In this document: piece by piece, positions 33,317 to 41,015 of the stretch
Layout: every line of letters begins with the position of its first letter
How positions within the stretch are numbered: the stretch's first letter is position 1
Source of the DNA: SKIA01 sp047602905
GTDB lineage: Archaea; Nanobdellota; Nanobdellia; Woesearchaeales; SKIA01
Length of the DNA: 64,000 bases
Reading direction: 5' to 3'
Assembly (NCBI GenBank): GCA_047602905.1
Contig: JBLKOP010000004.1
Coordinates: forward strand, 1-64,000
Notes under the pieces: model-generated
Databases searched by the model: none
Told to the model about the DNA's origin: nothing
Seen by the model: only the letters and a program-made list of their open reading frames with translations
Position numbers and translations under genes: made by a program

Positions 33317-34999
33317 TTATGTGTGTCTTCTTTTAAGTTCTTCTACGTGAGAGAGTTTTTTCTCTAAGAACGCTTCTACGTCCTCTCCAAGCATGTCTAG
33401 CATGATGGTTGCATGGTTTCCTCCTACGAGGTGTGGGATGATGACGTAGTCTGCTCCTTCTTCGTACAAATCTAGTGCTTCTTGTGGTTGCGTTGCTGCT
33501 ACGATAATGGTTGCTTTCTGGTTTCTTTTGCGTACTTGGCGCAGTAAGAGCCGTGTTGCTTGCTCATCAGTTATGGTGCTTACTACGGTGTGTACTTGGT
33601 CTAGGCGTAGTTCTTCGTATAGTTCTACGTCGTGTGCATCTCCTAACAAAGCATTTTTTTGTTGTTGTTGCAGTGTTAAGACTATTTCTGGGTCGAAGTC
33701 TATGATGAGGTAGTCGTGTTCTTTTTTGTGAAAGTGTTCAAGAATGCTTGCTCCCATGCGGTTGTAGCCAAACAAAATTACGTCAAAAGTCTCGTTATTA
33801 GCTGGTTTGTGCTCTATTTTGTGCACTCCTCGCTTCTTGTATGGGATGAGGTGGTGTATACGCGCATAGACTTGTTCTGAGTATAAGAACAGGTACGTGC
33901 TTGTAAGAATCGTTGTTATTCCTATGATTGTTGCAAGATTAAGTATCTCTACTCCTACGTGTCCTAGCGTTACTCCTAGCGTTACGAATATGAGGCTGAA
34001 CTCACTTATTTGCGCTACTGCGAGTCCTGCTTTGAAGCTTGTTTTTTTGTTAAAGCCTTTTAGTCCCATGAGTGTCATGACGATAAGCGGGTTTCCTATG
34101 AGTACAAATAGGCTGAGAAGAATTGCTGGTATGATAAGTCCTGCTAGGCTTGCGAGTTCTAAGTGACTTCCGAGTACGATAAAGAAGATGGTTATGAAGA
34201 AGTCACGTAGAGGTTTTGCTTTGCTGGCTATTTCGTAGCTGTATGGTGTGCTTGCTATCATGAGTCCTGCTATAAGCGCGCCTATTTCTAGTCCGAGGTT
34301 AGCTACGTAAAACACTGCTGCTACTGCAAAGCACCACGTTATGCTAAACAAAAAAATGGTTTCTTGGCTTTTTCCTGCGTAGCTAAGAATGTAGGGAAGC
34401 ACGTATTTTGCTACGAAATACGCTGTTATGAACACGATTGTTGCTGTAAGGGCTGTTTGTAGTAGTGTTGTGGTGATTGCTTGTGTGCTTCCTGCAAAGC
34501 TACTTACAAAGAGAAGTACGAGTACTACGATGATGTCTTGTACTATAAGAAAGCCTATAGCGATTTTTCCGTGTAGCGTATCAAGTTCTTTCTTGTCAGT
34601 AAGAAGTTTTACGATGATTATGGTGCTGCTAAACGTGAGTGCTACTGCTATGTATATGCTTGCTGTTATTGGTAGTCCTAAGGTGCGTGCGAGTATGAAG
34701 CCTATTGCGCTTGTGAAAAGTACTTGTCCTACTCCTGTGTACACGCTTATAAGTCCTACTTTTTGTAGGCTTTTGATGTCTAGGTTAAGTCCTACGATGA
34801 AGAGTAGGAGCGCTATTCCTAGTTGTCCAAGTACTTCTAGGCTTGGTACCGCGCTTGTTACGTCTAGAAAGCTTGCTCCTAGGAGTATTCCTGCGAGTAT
34901 GTAACCAATAATGGGTGGTTGTTTGAGTGCTCGCAACAGCAGCACTATTCCTGTGGTTACGGTGAGTATGAGTGCTAGGCTGATGAGTTGTTCACTCAT
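33317..34999 (-). CDS. Kef-type K+/H+ antiporter with RCK (TrkA-N) domain
   Basis: A 560-residue CPA2-family cation/proton antiporter. About twelve membrane helices cover 1-375; QPPIIGYILAGILLG and LIVQDIIVVLVLL are characteristic. The cytoplasmic RCK/TrkA-N domain (about 405-535) starts VILFGYNRMGASILEH, a slightly altered NAD-binding GxGxxG (GYNRMG), with LIIDFDPEIV and GDAHDVELY following. It would exchange K+ or Na+ for H+ under nucleotide control. ATG 34999 gives an ATGA overlap with the upstream NFACT-R gene and is preferred to 35011. Last gene of the ArsR-led operon. Confidence 0.92.
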   Translation of the reverse strand: MSEQLISLALILTVTTGIVLLLRALKQPPIIGYILAGILLGASFLDVTSAVPSLEVLGQLGIALLLFIVGLNLDIKSLQKVGLISVYTGVGQVLFTSAIGFILARTLGLPITASIYIAVALTFSSTIIIVKLLTDKKELDTLHGKIAIGFLIVQDIIVVLVLLFVSSFAGSTQAITTTLLQTALTATIVFITAYFVAKYVLPYILSYAGKSQETIFLFSITWCFAVAAVFYVANLGLEIGALIAGLMIASTPYSYEIASKAKPLRDFFITIFFIVLGSHLELASLAGLIIPAILLSLFVLIGNPLIVMTLMGLKGFNKKTSFKAGLAVAQISEFSLIFVTLGVTLGHVGVEILNLATIIGITTILTSTYLFLYSEQVYARIHHLIPYKKRGVHKIEHKPANNETFDVILFGYNRMGASILEHFHKKEHDYLIIDFDPEIVLTLQQQQKNALLGDAHDVELYEELRLDQVHTVVSTITDEQATRLLLRQVRKRNQKATIIVAATQPQEALDLYEEGADYVIIPHLVGGNHATIMLDMLGEDVEAFLEKKLSHVEELKRRHT

Positions 35000-35784
35000 T
35001 GCGTATACCAAGCATGTATTTTGCTTCCTCCTGCGGGTATTGCTTTTATGTACGCGTCTAGGTCTCCTCCGAGTCGTTTGCGGAGTTGTTTTGCTACGTC
35101 GCTGGTTTTTTCTTCTCCTGGAATGATTTCTGCATATTCACTGCAGTGTTTCTTGCAGCTTTCTTTGCTTCCGACAAATACTTCTTTCTCATAGCCTTCT
35201 TGTTTGATTACTCCTATGCATAGGCGTACTTCTGGGTGTAGGTAGTTTGTTTCTCCTCGTATCATGAAGCTTCCTTTACTCAGGTATTCTCCGCTTTGTG
35301 CTTCTTTAGTTACTTGTTCTGGTTTTACGTAAAAGACTTCTAGTGTTGCGAGTCCTTTACTCCATGCTTTGCTATACGCAGCGGTTAGTTGTGCTGCTTC
35401 TTGGAGGTCTTGTTGCGTTGGTGTTTTTGCTTGTAGTATCGTAAATGGGCTTCCTGCCATGTCTGTGTGAAAGATGAGGTCTTCTGGTGTTGTTTGATGT
35501 TTTATGAGTGTCTCGTTTGCTGCTGCGTTGCTTCCTGCTATGAGTAGGTTTTCTGTGGTTGTTTTGCTCCAGTGGTATTTGTGGTACCAGTGCTCTTTGG
35601 GTTTTTGTAGTTGTATGCGTTGCTGCGTTTTCTGGGTTTCTTCTTTGCTTTTCTTGGCTTTCTCTTGTGCTTTGGTGAGTGCTTGTTGTGCTCCTGGGAG
35701 TTTGTTCTTTGCTTTTTTTGCTTTCTGAAAGTACTCTGCTGCGTTTTCTTGTAAGTTTTTTGTTAGGTCAAGGCGTATTTGCAT
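34996..35784 (-). CDS. NFACT-R domain protein (Rqc2/FbpA C-terminal part), 262 aa
   Basis: An N-terminal coiled coil (5-65) is followed by the NFACT-R (DUF814) domain: HWYHKYHWSKTTTENLLIAG, DLIFHTDMAGSPF, GEYLSKGSFMIRG. Full archaeal NFACT/RqcH proteins have about 600 residues with an N-terminal NFACT-N and HhH region; these are absent here, and no upstream reading frame supplies them. NFACT proteins act in ribosome-associated quality control and tRNA-Ala recruitment for C-terminal tailing. A stand-alone R domain may bind RNA or stalled 50S subunits without the NFACT-N contact. The coiled coil at the very start argues against simple misannotation. Confidence 0.85.
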   Translation of the reverse strand: MQIRLDLTKNLQENAAEYFQKAKKAKNKLPGAQQALTKAQEKAKKSKEETQKTQQRIQLQKPKEHWYHKYHWSKTTTENLLIAGSNAAANETLIKHQTTPEDLIFHTDMAGSPFTILQAKTPTQQDLQEAAQLTAAYSKAWSKGLATLEVFYVKPEQVTKEAQSGEYLSKGSFMIRGETNYLHPEVRLCIGVIKQEGYEKEVFVGSKESCKKHCSEYAEIIPGEEKTSDVAKQLRKRLGGDLDAYIKAIPAGGSKIHAWYTQ

Positions 35785-35788
35785 GGTG

Positions 35789-36241
35789 TTAGCACAGAGG
35801 CACTCCTAGTATTTCTATTTCTTCTTTTGCACAACGTATACCTTGTACTTGTGGGGTTATGCTTGCTACGAGGTTGTTTGGACTGACTGTTCTGTGTAGT
35901 ACAGTAAATTGGCTTATTTCTCCTGGTTGTAGGTTTGCTTGTAGTGTTTGCTCAGTTAGTTCTTGGCTTACGTCTATTACTCGTAGTACTACGCTGTCTA
36001 TGGGTGTTTCTGCGGTGTTTTTTATCAAAAACTTTACGTTTTGTGTTGGTGCGTCATAACATATCGCTTCTCCTTGTGGTGTTTGTTGGAGTTGTAGCTG
36101 TACGTTCTTGCACGTATCTGTTTCTTGGGTTGCTACTTCTACACTCCAGCTCATCACGAGTGTTCCTAGGCTTACCGCGAATGCTATGAGGAGTATTGTT
36201 GCCAGCAGAGGGCTGAGTCCTTTTTTGTTCTCACCTATCAT
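35789..36241 (-). CDS. Type IV pilin-like/archaellin-like surface protein, 150 aa
   Basis: NKKGLSPLLATILLIAFAVS is a classic archaeal pilin N-terminus with Lys-Lys-Gly before the hydrophobic helix, the expected processing site of a prepilin peptidase. The globular part is beta-rich with four cysteines (NVQ region Cys, EAICYD, GIRCAK, VPLC) and resembles archaeal type IV pilin/flagellin-like domains. It overlaps the 36238-36537 gene by ATGA, so it is co-translated with a zinc protein and an ArsR regulator, an odd pairing for a pilin. Confidence 0.75.
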   Translation of the reverse strand: MIGENKKGLSPLLATILLIAFAVSLGTLVMSWSVEVATQETDTCKNVQLQLQQTPQGEAICYDAPTQNVKFLIKNTAETPIDSVVLRVIDVSQELTEQTLQANLQPGEISQFTVLHRTVSPNNLVASITPQVQGIRCAKEEIEILGVPLC

Positions 36242-36537
36242 GTGTTTTTTGTTGGTGTCCTCTTCTTTTTAAGGTTGTTTGTGATGAAGTGTTCTAGGCA
36301 GTCTGTTGCGTCAAAATACGCTGCTCTTCGCAGGTCAGGACTTCCAAATTCTATCTTTATTGCTTCGTTGCTTCGTATCGTTGCTTGACATACTGGGCAG
36401 TGTTTATTACTTCCTCGTTGTTGTTCGTGTAGTCGTTGTTGTATGAGTCGTTGTAGCGTTCCTGCTTGTAGGTCTTGTTGTATGAGTACAAGTTCTTTTG
36501 CGCTGAGTGTTTCTATTATTCTTGCGAGTTTGTTCAT
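36238..36537 (-). CDS. Small putative zinc-binding protein, 99 aa
   Basis: HCPVC near residues 46-50 and DCLEHF near 79-84 could together form a zinc site (C-x2-C, C, H). The first 40 residues are helical and leucine-rich; the tail is basic. The gene overlaps the regulator gene on one side and the pilin gene on the other, each by four bases. No named family recognised. A regulatory or adaptor role with the ArsR-type protein is conceivable. Confidence 0.6.
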   Translation of the reverse strand: MNKLARIIETLSAKELVLIQQDLQAGTLQRLIQQRLHEQQRGSNKHCPVCQATIRSNEAIKIEFGSPDLRRAAYFDATDCLEHFITNNLKKKRTPTKNT

Positions 36538-37163
36538 TGGTTGTTTCCTCGTTGTTTTCGTAACTCACCACTGGGGTCATAGGCTATTGTTGCGTCTTTG
36601 AGAAGGTCTTTGTAGTAGGGTTCTTGTTTGTGTAGTCCTTCTGCGAGTTCTTCTGGTGTGTGCGACCATATTGCTATTGTTTGTTGGCCTATGAGTGTGT
36701 GTATGGTTGTGCTCGCGTTTTCTCTAAATGCGGTGACGTTTTCTGCGAGTACGAGGAGTTCTGGTTGTTCTCTGTTGAGTACTGCTATTGTTTGTGCTTG
36801 TTTGAAGAGTTCTGCTCGTGTGAGTACGAGGCTGAGTAGGGGTATTTGGTGTTTGTGTGTGTATAGTGTTGCGAGGAGTTGTTCGTGGTTGGTTGCTTTG
36901 TTTGTGTGTTGTTGTGCTACTCCTGGTCCTATTGTTACGAGGTGTAGGTATGTTGCGGTTATTTCGTAGGTGTAGTGGATGTTTTTTCTTTGTGTTCGTT
37001 TTCTTGTTATTATTCCTGCTAGTTCTAGGTGTTTGAGTTGTTGGCTGATGTTTGCTTGGCTTGTGTTGAGGGTTTTTGCTAGCTCGCTTGTGCTTCTTGG
37101 TTGTTTAGCGAGTTCTTCTAGGATCGCCCATTTGCTTCCGCTGTAGAGGTATTCGACACGCAT
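36534..37163 (-). CDS. ArsR-type winged-helix transcription regulator, 209 aa
   Basis: The N-terminal 75 residues form a winged helix: KWAILEELAKQPRSTSELAK, TLNTSQANISQQLKHLELAG (recognition helix) and ITRKRTQRKNIHYTYEI (wing). Residues 80-209 are an alpha/beta domain of unknown type, unlike classic metal-binding ArsR proteins of about 110 residues, so the signal is probably not a simple metal. First gene of the operon to 33317. The inverted repeats at 37179-37220 lie directly upstream and are the likely autoregulatory operator. Confidence 0.85.
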   Translation of the reverse strand: MRVEYLYSGSKWAILEELAKQPRSTSELAKTLNTSQANISQQLKHLELAGIITRKRTQRKNIHYTYEITATYLHLVTIGPGVAQQHTNKATNHEQLLATLYTHKHQIPLLSLVLTRAELFKQAQTIAVLNREQPELLVLAENVTAFRENASTTIHTLIGQQTIAIWSHTPEELAEGLHKQEPYYKDLLKDATIAYDPSGELRKQRGNNQ

Positions 37164-37178
37164 TTTATTAATTACTTA

Positions 37179-37220
37179 ATTAACTATAGTAATTCATTAG
37201 TTTATATAGTTAATGAATTA
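37179..37220. promoter_or_regulatory. Nested inverted repeats, likely operator of the ArsR-type regulator
   Basis: ATTAACTATA (37179-37188) pairs with TATAGTTAAT (37205-37214), and TAATTCATTA (37190-37199) pairs with TTAATGAATTA (37210-37220). The region is about 90% A+T and includes the expected TATA position for the start at 37163. It lies between the regulator and the divergent glycogen operon, so it could influence both. Confidence 0.55.
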
Positions 37221-37238
37221 TTAAACAAAATAGACAAT

Positions 37239-37250
37239 ACGTTTTTAAAG
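37239..37250 (+). promoter_or_regulatory. TATA box and Shine-Dalgarno leader of the glycogen operon
   Basis: The TATA-like TTTTTAAAG is centred about 49 bases before ATG 37295, predicting a leader of roughly 20 bases. Within that leader AGAGGGAG (37282-37289) is a Shine-Dalgarno site six bases before the ATG. This makes the operon one of the few here with a leadered first gene. Confidence 0.5.
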
Positions 37251-37294
37251 CCAAACAAATATCCATACGTTGTGGTAACAAAGAGGGAGCAACA

Positions 37295-38542
37295 ATGAAA
37301 GTCTTAATGCTCGGATGGGAATTTCCCCCGTTCTTCGCAGGAGGAATAGGAATTGTCTGTTACGAACTAACAAAAGCACTTGCACAAACAAGTGATACAC
37401 AAATAAGCTATCTCATGCCCTTTGGACCAAGAAACGCAAACCCAGGATTTCTTAAACAACTACTCACAGCAGAAAACCTCATACCAAACATACGTATACA
37501 CACCATAAAAACCACTCTACACGCGTACATGGGAGAGGAAGAATACAAAACAACGTACAACATACCTATGCTTGAAGAAAACAAGAACAGCTCTACAAAA
37601 AAGAAGTTGTACGGAGAAACCCTCATGCAAGAAGTACATAACTTCGCACACCGAGCAATGGCGATAGCAGAGTTTCAAGATTTCGACATCATCCACTGCC
37701 ACGACTGGATGACCATACCCGCAGCAATAGGAATAAAACAACGAACAAATAAACCCCTCATCGTTCACGTACACAACACCATCTACGATAGGTACCTTAA
37801 CGGAAGCAACCAAGTAGAGTACGACATAGAAAAACGAGGAATAGAAGAAGCAGACAAAATCATTTGCGTAAGTCACTACGTACGCAACCGACTCATCGAG
37901 TGCTACCAACCAACAAACCCAGACAAAGTAGTAGTAATTCACAACGCAGCCCAAGAACTCACAACAACACAGCACCAAGCACCAAAGATTAAAGCACACG
38001 ACAAAATAGTGTTGTTCGCAGGAAGAATAACCGCTCAGAAAGGACCAGAATACTTCTTACACGCAGCACGCCTAGTAGCTGATCACGACCCAAACGTAAA
38101 GTTCGTCATGGCAGGAAGCGGCGATATGCTCACACGAATGATAGACTTAGCAGCAAGCCTACACCTAGCAGACAAAGTACTTTTTCCAGGCTTTTACACC
38201 CGAGAAGATATGGAGCGACTCTTCGAAATGGCCGATGTGTTTGTTATGCCAAGCGTTTCAGAACCCTTTGGTATCGTACCCTTAGAAGCAATGGCAAAAG
38301 GAAAAGCAACGATTATTAGCAAACAAAGCGGAGTAGCTGAAGTACTTAACCACGTACTCAAAATAGACTTCTGGGATACTGAAGAAATGGCAGAGAAAAT
38401 CTTAGCAGTACTCAAGTACGAAGAGCTTCAACACACCTTAAGCGAGCACGGAAACTACGAAGTTCAACAACTCACCTGGCAAAAGACTGCTCAGAAAGTC
38501 CAGCAAGTCTACAACCAACTCCTCATGGAGGTATCTCACTAA
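37295..38542 (+). CDS. GT4-family glycosyltransferase (glycogen synthase-like), 415 aa
   Basis: The N-terminal domain begins MLGWEFPPFFAGGIGIVCYE, the starch/glycogen synthase-type donor loop with GGIG, followed by FDIIHCHDWMT. The C-terminal GT-B domain has VVLFAGRITAQKGPEYF and FVMPSVSEPFGIVPLEAMAKG with the nucleotide-sugar Glu pair (E-x7-E). It most likely adds glucose from ADP- or UDP-glucose to an alpha-glucan. Its stop overlaps the GH57 start by one base (TAATG). Together with the GT3 enzyme at 41016 the operon would encode two different glycogen synthase-type enzymes. Confidence 0.88.
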   Translation: MKVLMLGWEFPPFFAGGIGIVCYELTKALAQTSDTQISYLMPFGPRNANPGFLKQLLTAENLIPNIRIHTIKTTLHAYMGEEEYKTTYNIPMLEENKNSSTKKKLYGETLMQEVHNFAHRAMAIAEFQDFDIIHCHDWMTIPAAIGIKQRTNKPLIVHVHNTIYDRYLNGSNQVEYDIEKRGIEEADKIICVSHYVRNRLIECYQPTNPDKVVVIHNAAQELTTTQHQAPKIKAHDKIVLFAGRITAQKGPEYFLHAARLVADHDPNVKFVMAGSGDMLTRMIDLAASLHLADKVLFPGFYTREDMERLFEMADVFVMPSVSEPFGIVPLEAMAKGKATIISKQSGVAEVLNHVLKIDFWDTEEMAEKILAVLKYEELQHTLSEHGNYEVQQLTWQKTAQKVQQVYNQLLMEVSH

Positions 38543-39762
38543 TGGTATCAGTATGTATGTATTTTCACGCGCATCAACCACACCGCCTAAAGCGGTACGG
38601 GATGTTTGATATAGGCGTTCACAGCGAGTACTTTGATGAGGAAGCAAATAAACGAATCCTTGATAAAGTCAGTCATAAGTGCTATCACCCAACAAATAGT
38701 TTACTACGAGAACTTATTGATGAACACGCAGGAGACTTTAAAGTCAGTTTCTCTATTACAGGAACGATTCTTGACCAACTAGAAAAGCACCGACCAGATA
38801 TCTTAGAAACTTTCAAAGACCTAGCAGCAACAGGCCACGTAGAGTTTGTTAGCGAGACGTACTATCACAGCTTAGCATACCAGTTTAGTAAAGAGGAGTT
38901 TGAGCACCAAGTAGAGATGCACCGAGCAAAGATAAAAGAGCACTTTGGCCAAGACCCACAAGTATTTAGAAACACCGAGCTTATCTTCAACAACGAACTA
39001 GCAAGTCACGTAGAGAAGATGGGTTTTACAGGTATTCTTGCTGAAGGAGCAGACCACATCCTTGGTTGGAGAAGCCCAAACTTCGTCTACCGAGCAACAA
39101 GTACAGAATCAATAAAGGTACTGCTAAAGAATTATAAGCTCTCTGATGACATAGCATTTCGTTTCAGCAACAAAGGATGGGAAGAGCACCCTCTTAGCGT
39201 TGAGAAATACGTTGATTGGATTAACCAAAATAATGGTAACGGAGAACTCGTTAATCTCTTCATGGACTACGAGACCTTTGGAGAGCACCAATGGGAGGAC
39301 ACAGGAATTTTTGAGTTTCTCAGACACCTACCAAGAGCAGTACTTGCACACCCAGATAACGATTTCGTAACAGTAAGTGAAGCAGTAAATCGCTACGAGG
39401 TACGAGGAGAGTTTGACGCACACCACTTTATTAGCTGGGCTGATCTTGAACGAGACTTAAGTGCTTGGTTGGGTAATCCTTTACAAGATAGAAGCATAGA
39501 AGCACTATACAAATTAGAGAAACGAATAAAAGCCACTGGTGACGAAAGGTTAATAAGGGACTGGCGGTGGTTAACTACTAGTGATCACTTCTACTACATG
39601 TGTACGAAGTGGTTTACCGACGGGGACGTGCATAAGTACTTCAACGCGTTTGACAGCCCATACGAAGGCTTCATCGCGTTCATGAACGCTCTTCACGACG
39701 TGGAGCTGCGCTTAAAAGAGTACGAGAAAGCGCAAGAACCCGAGACGGTACAAACAACATAG
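38542..39762 (+). CDS. GH57 family alpha-amylase/glucanotransferase, 406 aa
   Basis: MYFHAHQPHRLKRYGMF opens the GH57 seven-stranded barrel (motif I, HxHQPxR). GHVEFVSETYYHSLA is motif II, FRNTELIF holds the nucleophile Glu (motif III), and FMDYETFGEHQW holds the acid/base Asp (motif IV). The 406-residue length fits short archaeal intracellular alpha-amylases rather than the branching enzymes (over 500). It would act on the same glucan as its neighbours. Co-translated with the GT4 enzyme by TAATG overlap. Confidence 0.92.
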   Translation: MVSVCMYFHAHQPHRLKRYGMFDIGVHSEYFDEEANKRILDKVSHKCYHPTNSLLRELIDEHAGDFKVSFSITGTILDQLEKHRPDILETFKDLAATGHVEFVSETYYHSLAYQFSKEEFEHQVEMHRAKIKEHFGQDPQVFRNTELIFNNELASHVEKMGFTGILAEGADHILGWRSPNFVYRATSTESIKVLLKNYKLSDDIAFRFSNKGWEEHPLSVEKYVDWINQNNGNGELVNLFMDYETFGEHQWEDTGIFEFLRHLPRAVLAHPDNDFVTVSEAVNRYEVRGEFDAHHFISWADLERDLSAWLGNPLQDRSIEALYKLEKRIKATGDERLIRDWRWLTTSDHFYYMCTKWFTDGDVHKYFNAFDSPYEGFIAFMNALHDVELRLKEYEKAQEPETVQTT

Positions 39763-39782
39763 GAGAACTATAGGTGAGTAAA

Positions 39783-40442
39783 ATGGCAAAATCAGAATCA
39801 GACCTTTCTACAATACAAGGTGTCGGACCAGCAACGCGCAAAAAACTTGAGCAAGCAAGCATAACTACTATTGCTGCTCTACAGAAGGAGAGCGCTTCTT
39901 CTCTTGCAAAAAAAACTTCTTTAAGCGAGAAGCAAGCAAGTAATGTTTTAGCAGCAGCAAGTAAAGTCCCAGCAAAAAAGAAAGCAGTTAAGAAAACAAC
40001 AAAGAAGGCAGCAAAGAAAGCAAGTAGTAAGAAAAAACCTGCTGCAAGAAAAACGAGTAGCAAAAAAACTTCTGCGAAAAAGAAGAAGAGTAAACGGTCT
40101 TCTTCAGTAAACGCCAAGCAAGCAGCTAGCGCAGCAGCAGCTGCTATGAAAGATATCGTTGCTCGAGCGCGCGACCACTTCAAAACAGCACCTAGAGAGC
40201 ACGTCTTTATTCTTCACTCAGGAGAAGAACTCAAAGACCTCTTTGACTTAGCAAGAGCTCTTGAAGACATCGCTGATCACGTATTCGCTCATCACGTAAA
40301 TGAGGATCGTCACGACTTCGCTAACTGGGTTCAGCACGTTCTTGACGAGCACGCACTCGCAGAGGATTTGCGAGAGAGTAGACGCCACCCGCAAGCGCAT
40401 GAACGAGTCATTTATCGTCACATAACACGGAGAGTGTGGTAA
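39783..40442 (+). CDS. HhH protein with lysine-rich linker and a DUF5752-like C-terminal domain
   Basis: Residues about 5-60 form a helix-hairpin-helix region (IQGVGPATRKKLEQASITTI) like that of RecA/Rad51 N-termini. Residues about 60-120 are mainly Lys, Ala and Ser (VKKTTKKAAKKASSKKKP), resembling H1-type tails. The C-terminal 80 residues (HSGEELKDLFDLARALEDIA, then DFANWVQHVLDEHALAEDL) match the N-terminus of the next gene. From memory this resembles DUF5752, which in archaea can occur beside glucan enzymes. GGTGA at 39772-39776 with ATG 39783 sets the start rather than the GTG at 39774. A DNA-binding protein inside a glycogen operon is unexpected. Confidence 0.7.
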   Translation: MAKSESDLSTIQGVGPATRKKLEQASITTIAALQKESASSLAKKTSLSEKQASNVLAAASKVPAKKKAVKKTTKKAAKKASSKKKPAARKTSSKKTSAKKKKSKRSSSVNAKQAASAAAAAMKDIVARARDHFKTAPREHVFILHSGEELKDLFDLARALEDIADHVFAHHVNEDRHDFANWVQHVLDEHALAEDLRESRRHPQAHERVIYRHITRRVW

Positions 40443-40445
40443 GCG

Positions 40446-41009
40446 ATGGTAAACCCGTTTTATTTCTCAGATGGTAAGCAAGCAACAAATACGCATGAGT
40501 TACTTGCTGTTCTTGAAGAAACGGATGAAGAAGCGGTTGCTAGTCACGTTCGTGAAGGACACTTTGCTAGTTGGGTTGAGCATGAACTACACAACAAAGC
40601 TTTAGCGAATCGTCTGCTTCAATGTAGAAGTTCTCAGCAAGTAATTGATGTTCTTCATCTAGAGCACACTCCTGTAGCGAGTGCTTCTAAGCAGGAGTCT
40701 TCTGCTGTTATTCGTGACTTGCAACGACCAAAAACAGCAGGCTCCCAGGAGGATATTCCTACTATGAGTTCTTCTAAGAAAGAGTCTTCTCTTGAGCAAA
40801 GCCTCTCTTCTAAAAAAGAGCAGCAAGAAAGTACTCAAGAGGAGGTACGTAAGCCTTCAGTTGCGCCTACTAAGCCTTCTCTTCCTTCACGCATCCCTAC
40901 TACGAGTTCTTCTTCTAGTAGTTATAATGCTAAGGAGTTCGTTTTAGGGTTAGCTATAGGAACTATTCTTGGGGTGCTTATTCACGCGTTAATTATTGCT
41001 CTTACGTAG
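40446..41009 (+). CDS. DUF5752-like domain with C-terminal membrane anchor, 187 aa
   Basis: The first 75 residues (FYFSDGKQATNTHELLAVLE, then HFASWVEHELHNKALANRL) are homologous to the C-terminal domain of the preceding protein. Residues 80-155 are a disordered Ser/Lys/Glu linker. The last 25 residues (EFVLGLAIGTILGVLIHALI) form a tail-anchor membrane helix. Start two bases after the previous stop, end six bases before the glycogen synthase start. It could tether whatever the shared domain binds to the membrane, while its neighbour tethers it to nucleic acid. Confidence 0.7.
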   Translation: MVNPFYFSDGKQATNTHELLAVLEETDEEAVASHVREGHFASWVEHELHNKALANRLLQCRSSQQVIDVLHLEHTPVASASKQESSAVIRDLQRPKTAGSQEDIPTMSSSKKESSLEQSLSSKKEQQESTQEEVRKPSVAPTKPSLPSRIPTTSSSSSSYNAKEFVLGLAIGTILGVLIHALIIALT

Positions 41010-41015
41010 ATAGGG

